A DNA stretch of 64,000 bases, from positions 124,533 through 188,532 of the forward strand of contig WBMV01001233.1 in NCBI GenBank assembly GCA_013396655.1, in the 5' to 3' direction. Each line of letters opens with the position of its first letter. The stretch's first letter is position 1. The stretch comes from Campylorhamphus procurvoides (taxonomy: Eukaryota; Chordata; Aves; Passeriformes; Dendrocolaptidae). Of the stretch, positions 47,401 through 60,480 are shown in pieces. The position numbers and the translations under genes were made by a program. The notes beneath the pieces were generated by a model. That model saw only the letters and a list, made by a program, of their open reading frames with translations. It was not told where the DNA came from and made no database searches.

Positions 47401-50400
47401 TAGTTTTTATTGTGTTTAATTTTTTTTTCCCAGAAACTGCATTATTTTTTGTTCTCTCTAATATATCAAGTGGCCTGTAGGCAATCCATTGATTAGATAT
47501 TCATCAGATGTATGGATCACAAAACCTGATTAGTCTAACTCGTTGCTATATATCAGCATTAGAAATTATTTATAATTCTGATTCCTATCGAGGAGAAAGA
47601 ATAATGTCTCTTGATTGACAAGCACTGTTCTTAAATTTGTTTTTCAGAGGTATTACACATACAATAATCACAGAAAATACCTGTTGTGAATGTTTTATTA
47701 TCTACAAATGCAGTTAAAAGGATAGTAAAGCAGGTAGAATTTTTACATTCTTCTAACAATTGCACAGATGTTAGAGTATGCCTTTTTTAACCTCACTATA
47801 TCTCTTCTCACTCTATTAAAATTATCATACAAAATCCTAAATGATGCAATGTCTCTTCTGATGATGTTCATTAAATGAAAGAACTCTAAACACTGGGGAA
47901 ATATACTGTAGTTTTAATACAGCTTTTCAGTTATTTGATTAATTCTTAACAACTGCTCTTCAAATAGATATGGCCAGATTTGGAAATCTTCAAGTGGCTG
48001 CATATGACACATCCAAAGCTCTTCCTTATAAAGGAAACAAAGGTTGTCATCCAACAACACCTATCATGTATCATTAGGTCTCCATAAAATCAAATTAGGT
48101 CCTAGAAACATATTGGGAACAGTGGCCAGAAAAATTTCCAAAAGTGCATGAAAAATTACCTACTACTACTAATAATAATAATACAACCGCAACTAGAATG
48201 AGACAAGTCTATTTTTATAGTCCTCATTTCCACTGGAGATGAATACTAACATAAAACACACTAGCTATTCTTCCAGGGAGAATACTTTCGAAGCAACTAT
48301 TTTTTGCAAAGTCAGATTAAAATAGCTAATAATAATTATATCATGATGAACCCACATTGAAAAGTATTTATTCTGGAGAAAGAGAAGTTTCAAATTCTCT
48401 TGCTTTCTACCTTTTTTTAAAACTATGTATAATGGATAACAATACTCATGTTCTAAACACAAGTTACTTCTCTAACCCTTATATCTTTTATTTTAAGGGA
48501 TTAATCTCTCTGTCTTCCTTCCTTTGCAGCAGTCATAGTCCTTAGGTTTGACTCAAAGCTTTGAAGGTCTGAATAGAAGGTGCTTTAAGATCAGGAGATT
48601 TTTTTTTTTTCCCACAGAACCAATACTACTGATAATAAGATTAACATAAAAATCCATATAGGAGAAGATATCAGAACGTTAAGTTCCCCATTCTCAATTC
48701 TAAAGTATATTTAGTGGAACTAGTTGTTTTGGTTTTATACTTGCGTATGTAGTCTAATGAAAAGTACATGGTCAGTTTTGAGAAGTTTTCATAGTTTGAT
48801 ACACAGTCCTGTGCACAATAAAATATATGTGATGCCTATGCAGAGTATGCCATTACTTCACCCCTAGGTTGCATTCAAACTCATCAAAAGTAGCCATCTG
48901 TGTCAAAAGTAAATTTTTGCTTGAATTTTCAAGGCCACTGATAGCAACTTTTGAAGGAAATCCTTCAGGAGATGATCCCCCCTAATGTTTTCTCTCATGT
49001 GGGATCCTGGAAATCACAACAAATTTTTATCACACATGATATACAGTATAGAAAAGAAGATATATATCTGTATATATACATACATATTTGTGTCTTACTC
49101 TTAACATTTCTGCAATAATTCAAATCTATATAATTAAGGCAATATTATTAGTACACTTTCTCCTTCTTTTCAAGTTATATAAATCTGAGGGGAAATGAAA
49201 GTAATATCTGTTATGTTAAGGACTAGTGGTCACATTGAATTAAAAAACTCACTTAAATATTGAATATCAAAATGGGAAAAACATGGACCAGTGAGTATTA
49301 GGTATCAAATTTTACAAGGGAGCTACAATGTCAGAAAGAATTTTTCCACTTCAGTATTATCTTCAGGCTTGTGGAGGATTCAACGTGAACCTGTTACTGA
49401 ATGACAAACAGAAGATGAATCCTTCCAATCCCCAAGCCACTGTAGTCATATGCCAAGTGTCATTTTTTGAGGATAAAGACAGAAGTCTCAAAGCAAGATG
49501 CTGACAAAGAGAAATGTTGTACAAAGAATTGAGCATGTTAATATTCCCCTAAGTGGGAATATTATACAGGCCAAAAGAAAAACCATGACATACCCTACTC
49601 CTGGGGCAGCCCTCTCAACGCCTTCTGACTCTCTCAGAAATCCTGCTCAGAATAATATGGAAGCAAGCTTTGTTACCTCATCAAAACTAAATCTACCATG
49701 TGAACAAATCATCTTTTTTCTCATCTCTGATGTTAAGCAGAATTTCAGAGATTGTCAGTCAGTATACATGACACATAACAAAATTTAAGTGGAATCTAAG
49801 CAACAATATAGCATGTGACAATGTTGAAAAGGACCTTAACAACTGAATTGAGTAGAATAAGCAAAGGTGTAAGTAAAATATGTATGGTACCACATATTGA
49901 ATTCAGTAAAAATGTGCAAATGATGTTTCTTGTTGCACATTATAGGTAATTTCTATAGGTCATTATGTGATCAGTTTTACTTATATAAGTAACAGAAAAG
50001 GTAATGATATCAGTCTACATGGGAATCTTCTTTGATGTCTCAGATCTTGGAGAACCAACTCCAAGCAGTCTAGCAGGTAACATTTTCTGACACAATAAAT
50101 CAAAGCAATATGAAATATCAGTGTTTTGTCAAAACCATCATACGTTTCTTCCTATTAGTTGGATTTACAGAGTCAGAAACACAGAGGGGATATAATGATA
50201 ATACATCAGCAGCCAACAATTTACTAATTCCTATTCTGAGAATGTAATTTTCTTCTCCATTTTGGACATTTACCTTGAAGAATCATCAACATGTCTTATG
50301 AATAAAGCTCTTTGCCTCCCTTTGAACTGAACTACTAGAGAAGGGGAGAACCAAAATTTTCTTTTATTAAGAGTTGTATGTATATCAGTAAGTAGTAAAG

Positions 50401-50550
50401 CAAAACAAGAGCAGTTGTCTTGGGAAAAAATATGCTGAGTACCCAATAACTGCACCATATACAGTTTGGATGTTTTACTTCAAATTGTTCTTGTGTAGTC
50501 CCCAGGACTGAATATCATCCTGGAGCGGGTGCACATTGAGGGCCTGGAAG
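47401..50550. other. AT-rich gene-free stretch
   Basis: Contains a short (CTA)n/(ATA)n at 48160-48183 and TA-rich sequence at 49060-49085. A 96-codon frame (49498-49788) has no recognisable family and looks like chance. Confidence 0.55.
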
Positions 50551-50690
50551 ACAGTTCATAGAATCAGTAACTTATTAAGGTTAGAGAAGACCTCTAAGGT
50601 CACTGAGTCCAACATTAAACCCAGCGCACTGGTCACACTTAAACCATGTCCCCACATGCCACGTTTTGAGTGTTTTTTTAACTGAATGGA
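50551..50690 (-). mobile_element. CR1 LINE 3' terminus
   Basis: Minus-sense CR1 tail. On the plus strand: 'tcatagaatcagtaactta', 'agagaagacctctaaggtc', 'gagtccaacattaaacc' and 'aaaccatgtccccacatgcc'. This matches the subfamily also seen at 62634-62835 ('aaaccatgtcctcaagtgcc'). Truncated after about 140 bp. Confidence 0.83.
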
Positions 50691-51127
50691 TTAAATCTGC
50701 ATTGTCCAGAATGACAACCTGAGTACAGAAGGTGGATATGATCAGGAGATTTACTGTAGAAGTATGCCTCTGATCCAAAGTTGATTACTGACATAGACAT
50801 ACAGACAGACAATTTCTTCTTTAGTTATACTGACAGATTCAAGTAGCAGTCAAAATAGGAGTTATATTCACAATATAATGTTTTAGGGGGGGTTGTCACT
50901 ATATAAAGTGATGAGTCGTATTCAATGGTTTCATTTTCTTATTTTTCTTTTTTTTTTAATAAATGTTTTTATGAGCTCAAGCAAACTCAAGCAATTTTGT
51001 GCGTGTATGTGTGCATGTTATTAATATTTTGTTGGGTTTGCAACAACTATTTCTCATTTGGAAGAATACAGACATGGAAAGCATAGAAAAAATATACATG
51101 ATTTTATATAAAGAATATCTACAACGA
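50691..51127. other. AT-rich stretch between repeats
   Basis: Nothing recognised; short T run at 50949-50958. Confidence 0.5.
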
Positions 51128-51718
51128 TGTGCTGGGTCAGGCTTGGCAAAAAGCTAAATGCCCATCTAGTTGGTCATTTGCTCCCCCATGCCCCTAGGGA
51201 CATGGGGAGGAAGAATAGGAAGAACAGTTGCAAAGAAGCCTATGGGCCAAGATAAAGACAGGGAGACAGTTTATAAATTACCATTGTGAGCAGAAAAAAA
51301 GTTGAGGAAAATTAATTTATTACCAGGTAAAATAAATATTTAATTACTGTTTCATGTAGCAAGAAACAATAATTCAAACAATAAAAGAATATCTTTCCCC
51401 CTTTTCTTTCCAAGGCTTAACTTCATTCTTTTGCCTCAGACTGCTCTCCACATTCCAAATGCCACAGTGAAATGGTGGGAGATTACAGTCAGTACACAAG
51501 AGGTTTCCTTTTGCTGCTGCTTCCTGCTTGTACTCCTTTCCATTCCTCCACTGTGGCCTCTTCAATGGGCTGCAAGGAATATCTGCTCTGAAATCTGAAG
51601 TGTCCCCTGCTCCTGCAACAACTTGTGTCCAGCATAGGGCAGCCCTGATCTCTTCTCACAGAGACCACTCCCTGAAGCCCTCCACTATCAATACCTGGGC
51701 ATATCAGCTCAATATACA
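51128..51718 (-). mobile_element. ERV LTR, family A, copy 4 (internally deleted)
   Basis: Minus-sense LTR related to copies 1-3. The plus strand starts TGTGCTGGGTCAGGC, then has 'aagataaagacagggagaca', AATAAA read as TTTATT (51316-51321), 'gctgctgcttcctgcttgta' and 'caatgggctgcaaggaatat'. It ends with U3 sequence close to copy 1: 'gtgtccagcatagggcagcc' against 'gtgtccagtatggggcagct' at 11289-11308. The core promoter block of the other copies is missing, so an internal deletion removed it. It is about 590 bp against 829-921 bp in copies 1 and 3. No clear target duplication. Confidence 0.74.
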
Positions 51719-51864
51719 TCGGTATTCTCTTTTCCATATTTCTCAAAAAGCTAGAGGTTATAGAACTAGCATCACTTTTCCTGCACCCTTTTCAAGCCCT
51801 CTCAAAAAAGAAGTATCATACAAAAATAAACGGGAAGAAATGGTTATGTTGTAAACCATGCTAG

Positions 51865-52165
51865 TTCAGAATGAGATGGAACTCTACACACAGTTTTGGG
51901 CAGCAGCTTAAAAAAAATTGGAGGGAGTTCAGAGAAAACACAAAGAAGTAATAAAAGGTTTGGATAAAAAAAATTTGAGAAAAGGTTAAGTGAACTATGC
52001 ATGTTCATTCCATAGACAAAGACTGAAAAGATATACTTTTGTCCTTGAATCCAAAAAGCTATAGTTTAAGGAAGACGGGGACCAATTGCTCCCCATAGAC
52101 AGTAAGAACATAAACAGGAGTAATGAACTCCAGCTTCAGAAGATAATTTTTGATTAAATATTGGG
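51865..52165 (+). mobile_element. Possible ancient CR1 3' region
   Basis: Plus-strand strings 'tggagggagttcagagaaaa', 'gactgaaaagatatac' and 'gaagacggggaccaa' follow in the order of an old CR1 3' region (…GGAGGGAGTTCAGAGAAG… AGACTGAAAGAGCT… GATGGGGACAGACT…). Highly diverged, with insertions. Assignment by eye only. Confidence 0.45.
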
Positions 52166-53101
52166 AATATATTTTAAAAGCTATACTAATAGACCAGAAG
52201 AAAACTGAGTTGCAGAGGGTGAAGTGTAATTGGTCTTGGTAGATATTTTTGAGCTTAGGGTTTGATGCTCATCCATAAACAATGTTTTAGGGGTCCTGAA
52301 ATCAAACTTGTTGGACTGACCAAGTACTCTTGAGCAAATGAATCTTGTAGCCCAAATCATTGCTTTGTGTGTTTCCACGCCTTGTGAAAGGAAAATATTC
52401 TGTCAGTTCTAAAAACAAGCCTTTTATTTTTGCAAAACAGAATATACTGTGTCTTTACACTGGGAGAGGGTGTTGGAAACAGAAGGTGGTGTGGTCGTAA
52501 TATGTTTGGTTACTTGCATGAAGTGGTTGCCTTAATGCACATTCTAGGCAAGTGTTTGCTAATTTCTTTCTTTATTTTTTTATTAATTCTTGAGGTATAT
52601 AGAGTTCTAGAGACAAAGTGGTGAATAAAGCTTTTTATTTAACTACAGAATGGGAACAGCAAGAACTGTCGGCTTTCTCATATAGTGTAATCAATGTATT
52701 ACCTTTCTGGGTGAGAAAGTAAAAAGAAATTTAGATCTCCATAATCAGACAATGTCCTACTGGGGATACATGCAGATAACTTTTACTTGAGCATGCCCTC
52801 TACCACTTTTTTTAAATCAAAGTTATCAACCATTTTCTTATTGTTATTGTTTGTTTTCCTGCAAAGGATAGAAGGAACAAATTATTTTTAAAATATTGTA
52901 TGATTCTGCATACAAACATCTTTGTTCTGAAAAGAGATCTGAGTATATATTTAACAAAAAAAAAGAAAAAAACCTTATAAATCATCCAGTACTCATTAGA
53001 AATACATGTGCACACAAAAATATATCCGCAAAGATATTGTTAAAAGACTAGGGTCTTAAACACAGTTTCTGATTTTGAACAACTTCTGTGTATAGCTGTT
53101 A
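52166..53101. other. AT-rich gene-free stretch
   Basis: No gene or repeat family recognised. Confidence 0.55.
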
Positions 53102-53680
53102 TGGTGATACATTTCCCAGAGAGCAACTAAGTGCCACACAGTATTCACTCCCACTGTCCTCCCCTCCAGTGGGATGAGAAGAATCAGGAAAAAAGTAAAC
53201 CTCATGGATTGAGATAAGATCAGTTTGATAATTGAAACAAAGAAAAAATAATAATAATAATAACAATAATAGTTTTAATGAAAAGGAGAGACAGAAACAA
53301 ACCCCAATAAACACAAGTGATGCACAACACATTGCTCACTTCCCCTGCTGAGCGAGCACAGCTCCTCCCTGAACAGTGATCGACCCCTCGCAGCCAACTC
53401 CACCCAATTTATACATTAAATGTGACATTCTATGGAACGTTAATATCTTTTTGAACAGTTTGTGCCAGCTGTCCTGACCCTGCTCCCTCACAGCTTCTTG
53501 TACACCTGCTTTCTGGCACAGCATGGGAACCTGAAAATTCATTGACTCAGAGTAAGCACTACTTAGCAACAACCTCAATATCAGGGAGTTATCAACATTA
53601 TATTCATACTAAATCTAAATCACAGCATTTTACCAGCTATTGAGAAGAAGACAAAATCTATCCCAGCCAAAATCAGGACA
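53102..53680 (-). mobile_element. ERV LTR of a second family (solo)
   Basis: A 579-bp minus-sense LTR of a type abundant in bird genomes. From the right edge the minus strand reads TGTCCTGATTTTGGCTGGGATAG-like sequence. On the plus strand the order is 'catttcccagagagcaacta', 'tcccctccagtgggatgaga', 'ggattgagataagatcagtt', then 'ccagctgtcctgaccctgct', 'agcttcttgtacacctgctt', 'agtaagcactacttagcaac' and 'tctatcccagccaaaatcag'. Start TG (53102) and end CA (53680) are present. The flanks TGTTA and GTAAC give no convincing duplication, so it is probably old. It contains an (AAT)n tract at 53245-53272. Confidence 0.77.
53245..53272. repeat. (AAT)n microsatellite
   Basis: About eight trinucleotide units with one AAC interruption, inside the LTR and next to where the R-region A/T-rich segment normally lies. 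Confidence 0.9.
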
Positions 53681-56600
53681 GTAACTCAGTGAAATCATAT
53701 CAGATGTGCTAACTAGGACATCTAAGCCTCAACCAAAAGCTGGCATTAAGCCCTTGCATGCTGTTCTGTGTGACTCAGAATCCCAACCTCAATGTAGATG
53801 CAGAACTCTGTTTTTGTTCTTCTAAGGACTTATACTATACTTATGTAAATTGGTTGTTTTCAATGAAACTAGTCTTTAATTATATTGGTTATTTATAGTT
53901 ATTATCACAATAAAGCTATCCTATCTGAAGATGATACTTGTATCTTATGAGGTAAATCAAAATCCAATACCTCACACCTCTGAATTGATTCTTGCCACAT
54001 GAAGCCATCTCTGTTAAAATATATGTTATAGATATTGAGTTATATTTTATTTCTGACATCTGGTCTGCACAGTCTGACAGTTATTGGATGATCTTTATTT
54101 TATTTCATTTCATTTCACAGGTTCTAACTGTTTCAATCGCTACCTTAGGTTTTCTTACCTTTGCTTACCTTATCTCCACTATCTTCTTCCTGTTACAGTC
54201 AGGGATTGGGGATGTTTCACCCTGGTTTGCCACTCCATACCTTGTACACTTGTAGGAATTCTGTCAGTGCCTCAGTATGCAGTTCTTCCTGTCAGCTTGC
54301 CTCAGGCTCAGCAGAACTGAACATTTCAGAAGCTGATTTCAAACAATACTTGCTTTCCACCTATTCATTTTCATGACAGTCTAAGAGCATGCTGAAGCAT
54401 ATTCTGTTATTTTTTTCTTATTTATCAGTCTGTTATGTGGTTAAAGAGTAAACTGTGTCTTCTTATGATTTGCATCACCAAAAGTTAGAGAGAACTATAA
54501 AAGTATTTCTTTATATGGGCATCTTTGGCAAGATGTCATATAAACCAGGCCCAAACAAGAGTTGGATTTCTTCAACTGCACTTTCCTCAGACGTAAAAAA
54601 TATATTTGATTTTCATGCAAAGATCTATTTTATTCGCACATATAATACATTTCAAACACTATTGTTTCTCTTCCATTAGTTTCTACATCTACCTTCCTGC
54701 TTGTAAGGCCATGTGATAGTAAAATTGCCAGAATATCACCTCTCACTCTGTGTAGGCAATATTGGTACTTTCTACCAAAGATATAAAGACAGTTATTTGA
54801 TTCCATCTCCAAAGGTAATCTTCCATTACTATATAAAATAAAAGATTACATGGAATAGATATTACTCAAGTCATATTCTAAATGTTCCCTAGCTTTACCC
54901 ATCTCCATAATAACAAGTACAAGGGTAAAAAAGTCCCCTACAATATTGTGTTAGGTACTTGGCATAGAAACTGCCTGTTAAATAGTATGTTCTATAATAA
55001 TTATAAAGGAAACTGTTGTGTTTTCTTCAGGCCTGAAGCTACTGTAAAAACAGCAGCCAAAGGGTTATGTTGAAAATCAACTGTAAGGAGAAAGGATGGG
55101 AAGGGAAGGAAAAAGAAGCTTAGAAAAAAATTTGGGATTAATCTCTTCCTTGGAGTCCTTCATAGTCTTGCTGAAAGGGGATTGTTCCTGTTGTTTGTTT
55201 TTTTGTCTCTTCTTCACCATGCAGTCTGATATTTGCTTTTTTGGAATTTGAGAAATAAGAATTTTATTTTCTTCTGGGTTTGGCTTTTGATGGGTTTTTT
55301 CTTTCTTTTTCTTTTTTATCTTTAAAAAGAAAAATAAGGCAGCCTCTTACTTATTTTTACCCAAAGATTCATAACACCTGCATTCGCAGACATTTTTTTT
55401 TCTGTAGTCATGTTCATTACAAGAGAATTCTCTTCAACAGTAGCCTAACAGTCTACCAACCAGGGAAATTCAAGTTTCTCTATTTTAATTCCTATTGTAT
55501 ATGAAAACTAGTGACAGAAGATTCATCTATTCAGCAAAATAAGTTTACTATTAATCATTTGCACAGAAAAGACAGATGTGTTTGATGACTTTTTTGTCAG
55601 TCTAAAATTAACACTAGTAGGCTCACTGAACAATGGAAGAGCTTAGATTTCCTTATAAGATAATAACACTAGAGAGAACAAATAAGTGGTTAGATGAGCT
55701 AAGACAAAGTTTTGAAATGTGATGCTGGAAGAAGTTTTGTGTCTTCATTAAAGGAGCTGAAGGATCACACCTATGTTACTGGAAGAAACAATATACATAA
55801 ACATTCCCAACACTAACACAAATCAGCAAAGTAAATCCTTTATCCCTACTATTGCATTCCTCAATCCTCCAAACATGATGGTCACATCTGAAATACCTGT
55901 TAGAAATGTTCACTGCACTCACACAGGAAGTATGTACAGAATTTGTTTAGGTGAGTAAACATTTAATTGCCCCAAAAGCTTATCCTAGCTCATTCTAGCA
56001 ATTAACAGTATAGAGAGCTGAGTTCAGCACACAAGAATGCTCCCTGGCAATACCTGATTTCCTAATACTTTGGTTTCCTTAAGGAATGTATGTGCTACCT
56101 GCACACACAGTTTTCTGATTTCACATGTAAAGCCCTATGTTCCTGGATTTCTGCATCTGTTTTCTTTCAAAATTAAGAGAATATTTTTTCCCATCAAGAC
56201 AGAAAAGAGTCTTCTTCCTGCTTCATATATTTGAAGCCATTCTTTAAATCTACACTATCTACCTAGTATAAATTCCTTCTTTCTCTTTTCAAATAAAATC
56301 CTAGGTCCCATTAGACATCAAAAGGCCATAGTAACCATATTTTGGATCAGTGTGGACTGATTGGCTACCTGGTCTGGTCCTGGATCCTGATCTTTGGAAA
56401 ATTTTATTTAGTGTAAAGAATGTTATAGAAAAGTTAGGAAAACCAGTCTGAGCAATATTCCTTATCTTAACATCCAAACATATCCACTTATCCATCCTTC
56501 CACAACCCAACCCAGACTCATGCTGTTGCTGTTTCTTTGAGACTACTGCTGATGGGATTAGGATGAGACACTTTTCAGAAATAGTGTTACCCCTACATGC

Positions 56601-57759
56601 TTATTTATCTGAATTGTAATGACTACTATCATGTTGACATCATGGAACAACTGTCTGCCTTGTCTGGCCTTCATTCATTCTGAAGCAGCCTGATGATCTG
56701 GTGCAGTCTTGAGACTGCAGGTTTGGTTGCTGTTCTTGTTGTTTCCTATGGCTCCTTTTTTCAGGTTGGAAGAAGATGTGTGTATAGAGGAAAGGAGGTG
56801 GTAAAGAAATCTTTATTGGGAGATTCGGTAAACTCAACCATGGAAAATTTTGATGCTTCTAGGGTTGAAAACTGGAATTTTGACATAAATTTTTACTTAA
56901 ATATTGGTCTAGTACCATGTCCTAAAGTCTTGTTCCAAACTCTTCTGAAGTCACTGTAAAGATTCTCATTGAACTTGAGCAAATTTAATTTCCAACTTCA
57001 AGAGTAGCATAGCTATATCCTTACTTGGTCATTATTGAGCTAGTGCCTCACTGAGTGCTATCAGGCATAGTGAATCTTTCTGCAGTGTTTTAAGCCTAAC
57101 ACTGATTGACTTATAGCAGATATAATGTGTAATACATAGGAGGCTGAAATGTCCCTCCCACCTTTTTTTTCCTCTGAGACTTCATGAAAAAGGTTGATTG
57201 TGGCCAGAGGCTCAACACAACTAAAATTAAGAACATGTAGATTCAGACATAAGCAAGAATGGAAAGGGAGTGAGCAGTTTAAAGAGTATTTAGCTAATTC
57301 TGGAAATATTTAAGACTGCAGGGCTTGAAGAAATTTATACTAGAACAAGGACTTCTCATTCTTATCCCTCAACTGCTACTTATTAATTTTGGGAAGTGAG
57401 GAGGTTTGATGTAGGTGTGACAGACCTAAGGTAGAATACACGTCAGTTAAACCAGCTTCCAGTAAAAGGGAAAAGAGGAACATGTGAAAATCTTTGCTAA
57501 AGAACAGAAAAATCACATAGAGAGAAATGTTGATAGCTAATTATTAAACAATGTGTAAGTACAAAGAACGCAGTAGTGAATTACATATCAGAAATTGCAG
57601 ATTTGTCAACAACAAGCTATTTAGAACTATCCTTATTCCATTTTTTTTGATAAGTGAGAAGGATGGGATAGAACTGATAGAAATTCACATAAATCTTTAT
57701 TTGGTAAAACCTGTTGACAGAATCTTATAAGCAAAGCAGAGAAAGGTGTTCTACATGTC
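53681..57759. other. AT-rich gene-free stretch
   Basis: No gene recognised. Around 57305-57345 the string 'ctgcagggcttgaagaaattt' faintly resembles the CR1 ORF2 segment coding for AAGLDEIYPR, but too little matches to call it. Confidence 0.5.
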
Positions 57760-58195
57760 ATGATTGTAAAGCAGATGCATGGTCTGAGAAACTTAAATGG
57801 TTAATGGCTTAAACATTGTTAAGATCACCAAAAGACTTTTGTCTGTTGTAGCAAACTGTGCGAAGAGGCAACTGCTCACCAAAACCCACCCCTCTCGAAA
57901 TATGCCCACTAATTTTGTCCATGAGAAGAACCTGAGATAAGATGAAGATGGTACTATTGTCCAATTATCCCAGAAGAATGTATCCACAAGTGTGAAAGAA
58001 TGGAATGCTAATGGCTCAAACAATAAACATGCTGATGATGTGGTGCTGAGGACCGGTACACCCAACACGTCAGGCTATAAACTGGATGTTGGACAAGATA
58101 AGGAGAGAGGCAAATCCTGCAAAGTGGGGTATTGTTTCCTTGTCCTTACACAAATGACTCAGCTGTGATAACTCACTCCTGGGGAAGTACCAAAC
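57760..58195 (+). mobile_element. Possible degraded ERV LTR
   Basis: Resembles an LTR in order of parts: a U3-like block with 'gaggcaactgctcaccaaaa' and 'acctgagataagatgaagat', a TATA-like GCTATAAACTGG (58074-58085), and then 'tgactcagctgtgataactc', reminiscent of LTR U5. The expected AATAAA appears only as ACAAAT. Termini and target duplication were not found. Treat as a suggestion. Confidence 0.28.
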
Positions 58196-58560
58196 ATGCA
58201 CATGAAGCCTCAAGGTAGTCATCTCTTCTGATGGGTCATGGGACTCCATGGTGCTGAAACAAGAGGTAGCTGTAGTGTCTTAGAAGTTGTCAAGGACTCA
58301 TAAAATGTCCTGTGTTCCAGTACTGCATCATCCATTGTAAAACTCCCTGCTCCAGGGGAGGTACTGGGGGCACTCCCACATAACCTAAGTTTATTGAAAG
58401 CCTCATGGACTTCCCTAAATACATTGGCTTTTTCCCTCACCACCCTAAGTTTCCCTTGATGGATCCAGACTGCAACCATCACTTTGACAAGGTTGGGACT
58501 CTCACCACTGAGAAGGCTACATGAAAGGATCAGGTGGGTGCTATCAGAATCCTTAGAGTG
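58196..58560. other. Unclassified GC-richer block
   Basis: Compositionally different from its AT-rich surroundings. On the minus strand it carries an 87-codon frame (58482-58219) without recognised motifs. Its position immediately after the possible LTR would suit retroviral internal sequence or a separate old repeat; neither can be shown. Confidence 0.35.
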
Positions 58561-60289
58561 GCGATATTTCTTCTATTTTTCAAACACATATAATGCATAT
58601 ATGTTCCTTTTCTGGTCTGTCCACCTTGTTCAAAATCAGTAGAATTTTGTTCCAAAATTGATGATAAACACATACGAGTTCCATTCTTCGTCCCTATCTC
58701 GCTGGCTTGTGACAGCCCTGTGTCCCTATTGCTAAACTATTGTGAACTAAGTTATAACCAACAGTACAAGCTTTGCTAGCAAAGATATGCAAAATGTCAA
58801 AAAAAGTGAGGAATGCTCTGGAGGCCAAGGCCCAGGCTTGTCTTCTGCCTTGTTTTGGAGAGACCCAGAGCACTTGACAGATCATAGTTTTTATCATACC
58901 ATTTCCCCCATGCTCCAAGGGGAAAACCCACAATTACAACTTTTTCTCCATTTGTTACATCCTGCACTTCTTAGTGAAGATGTTGATATTTCTTCATTTT
59001 CTCTGTTGCAGCCACTTCCAAAGTTGTGTCATTATATTCATACCTCACTGTCATATCCACCATGTAGGCCTGATTGTCCTTGACAAATATAAGGCCTAGT
59101 TTGTACAGCTTGTTGTTTTCATCTTATATGTTTGGTTCTTAAAACACTACCTATTCTTTTTTGCTTCTTTAGATAACATATCACAGATGTTATTATGCCT
59201 TTTGATCTTAGCATCCTGCACGATTGGGCAGTTCCTGATGCTGTGGGAGCATGTTTGATTTTCGGGCTGGCAGTGACTGCAGGATTTGATATATTTCTTC
59301 TGTCAACTTCTTACTACGAATTCTATTGTGGGGTAGACATTGGCTTTCAGCCAGATGAGCTGTCTCTCATTTCTCTGTCACTCTCTTTGTTTCCCCCTCC
59401 CTCTCTCTTTTTCCTATTTCTTTCTATCTCTGTCTACCTCACATTTACTCCACAATGCAGTGCTCTGTTAAAGAGAACTAAGATAATGCAATACTATTGA
59501 AGAGCATTCTCAGGAATGCAGCTTCGCCAGTGTTGACTACTTGCTCTACAAATACACTTGTTCTGATTTTGAATATAATTTACTCAAAGATAATAGCAGT
59601 ATGTTCATGGCACTACACTGTATATCTAATGAAACTGTTTTAGAAAAAAAATACCATTTCTTCTTTACATTAATATCCTGTATGTTGAAAGAGAAAAACC
59701 CTCTTAAATATGTAGGTTCTCACCAACCTTGGCAGGATTATAAAATATGTGAAGAATGGGATTAGAATTTAAAATTATCATCCATTGGAGTATTGGGTTG
59801 AAACTGATAAGAGCAAATTCAATATAAAAGTAGGAGTAATACCATATTAAAAAGAAATCAAATGTGTAAATCTAGAATGAAGATATGAATAGATCAAGAT
59901 GAGGATGAATAAAAACTTGAGGTTAATAAAAAAAGCAAGTCTCATTTTGGAGTGTATTAAGAAAGTGGCTGTAAAGAAAAGTAATCTGAATATTTCCTCT
60001 TTCTTTAACAAATCTATCCTGCATGTTTACTGTAACCTCTGCAAGATACTCTTTTAAAGAGCATCTCTAGTTCTATGAAACTATTTTTGTATCTTGCATG
60101 GTAAAGAAAACAGGTGCTCTGAATTGCACCTCTAAGATATGTGGAAGCTAAACCTTTTAATTGTCTCATTTTCTTTTCAAACTCTTTTAAATAAAAACTT
60201 GAAACAATTAAAGAAACCTCCAGAACTCAGAAGATACCTAGATGCTGTGGTTAGAAGTTGTCTAGAATAGGTGGTTAGAATTACACCTT
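58561..60289. other. AT-rich gene-free stretch
   Basis: Includes a pyrimidine-rich tract at about 59363-59445 (CTCTCT/TTTCCC mixtures). The 101-codon frame over it (59195-59500) owes its Ser/Leu/Phe-rich run to that tract. No gene recognised. Confidence 0.55.
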
Positions 60290-60480
60290 CTTATAAGAAA
60301 AGATGAAACAAACTCAAATTATTTGATCTAGAAAACTGAAAGCTGGTTTAGACCATAATACCAGTTTTTATATGCATAAAGGATAAGCTTTGAGAAGATA
60401 GCAACTAGTTGTTTTCCAGATCAATGAAGAGCAGGACAGAAAAATAACATATTTAATTTTCACTCAAGCAAGTTACCATG
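60290..60480 (+). mobile_element. Possible ancient CR1 remnant
   Basis: Strings such as 'tatttgatctagaaaactga', 'gaccataataccagttttta' and 'gatcaatgaagagcaggaca' occur in the order of the old CR1/L3-like 3' region (…GAAAACTGAAGGCTTAGAGGGGACCTAATA… TTCTCC…GAAGACAGGACA). Weak, by eye. Confidence 0.35.

Noticed and set aside
57305..57345. CR1 ORF2 fragment
   Set aside because: Only about 20 bases resemble the AAGLDEIYPR coding segment, and neighbouring sequence does not continue the match.
59195..59500. 101-codon frame with Ser/Leu-rich hydrophobic tail
   Set aside because: The tail comes from a pyrimidine-rich tract, and the rest has no recognised motif.
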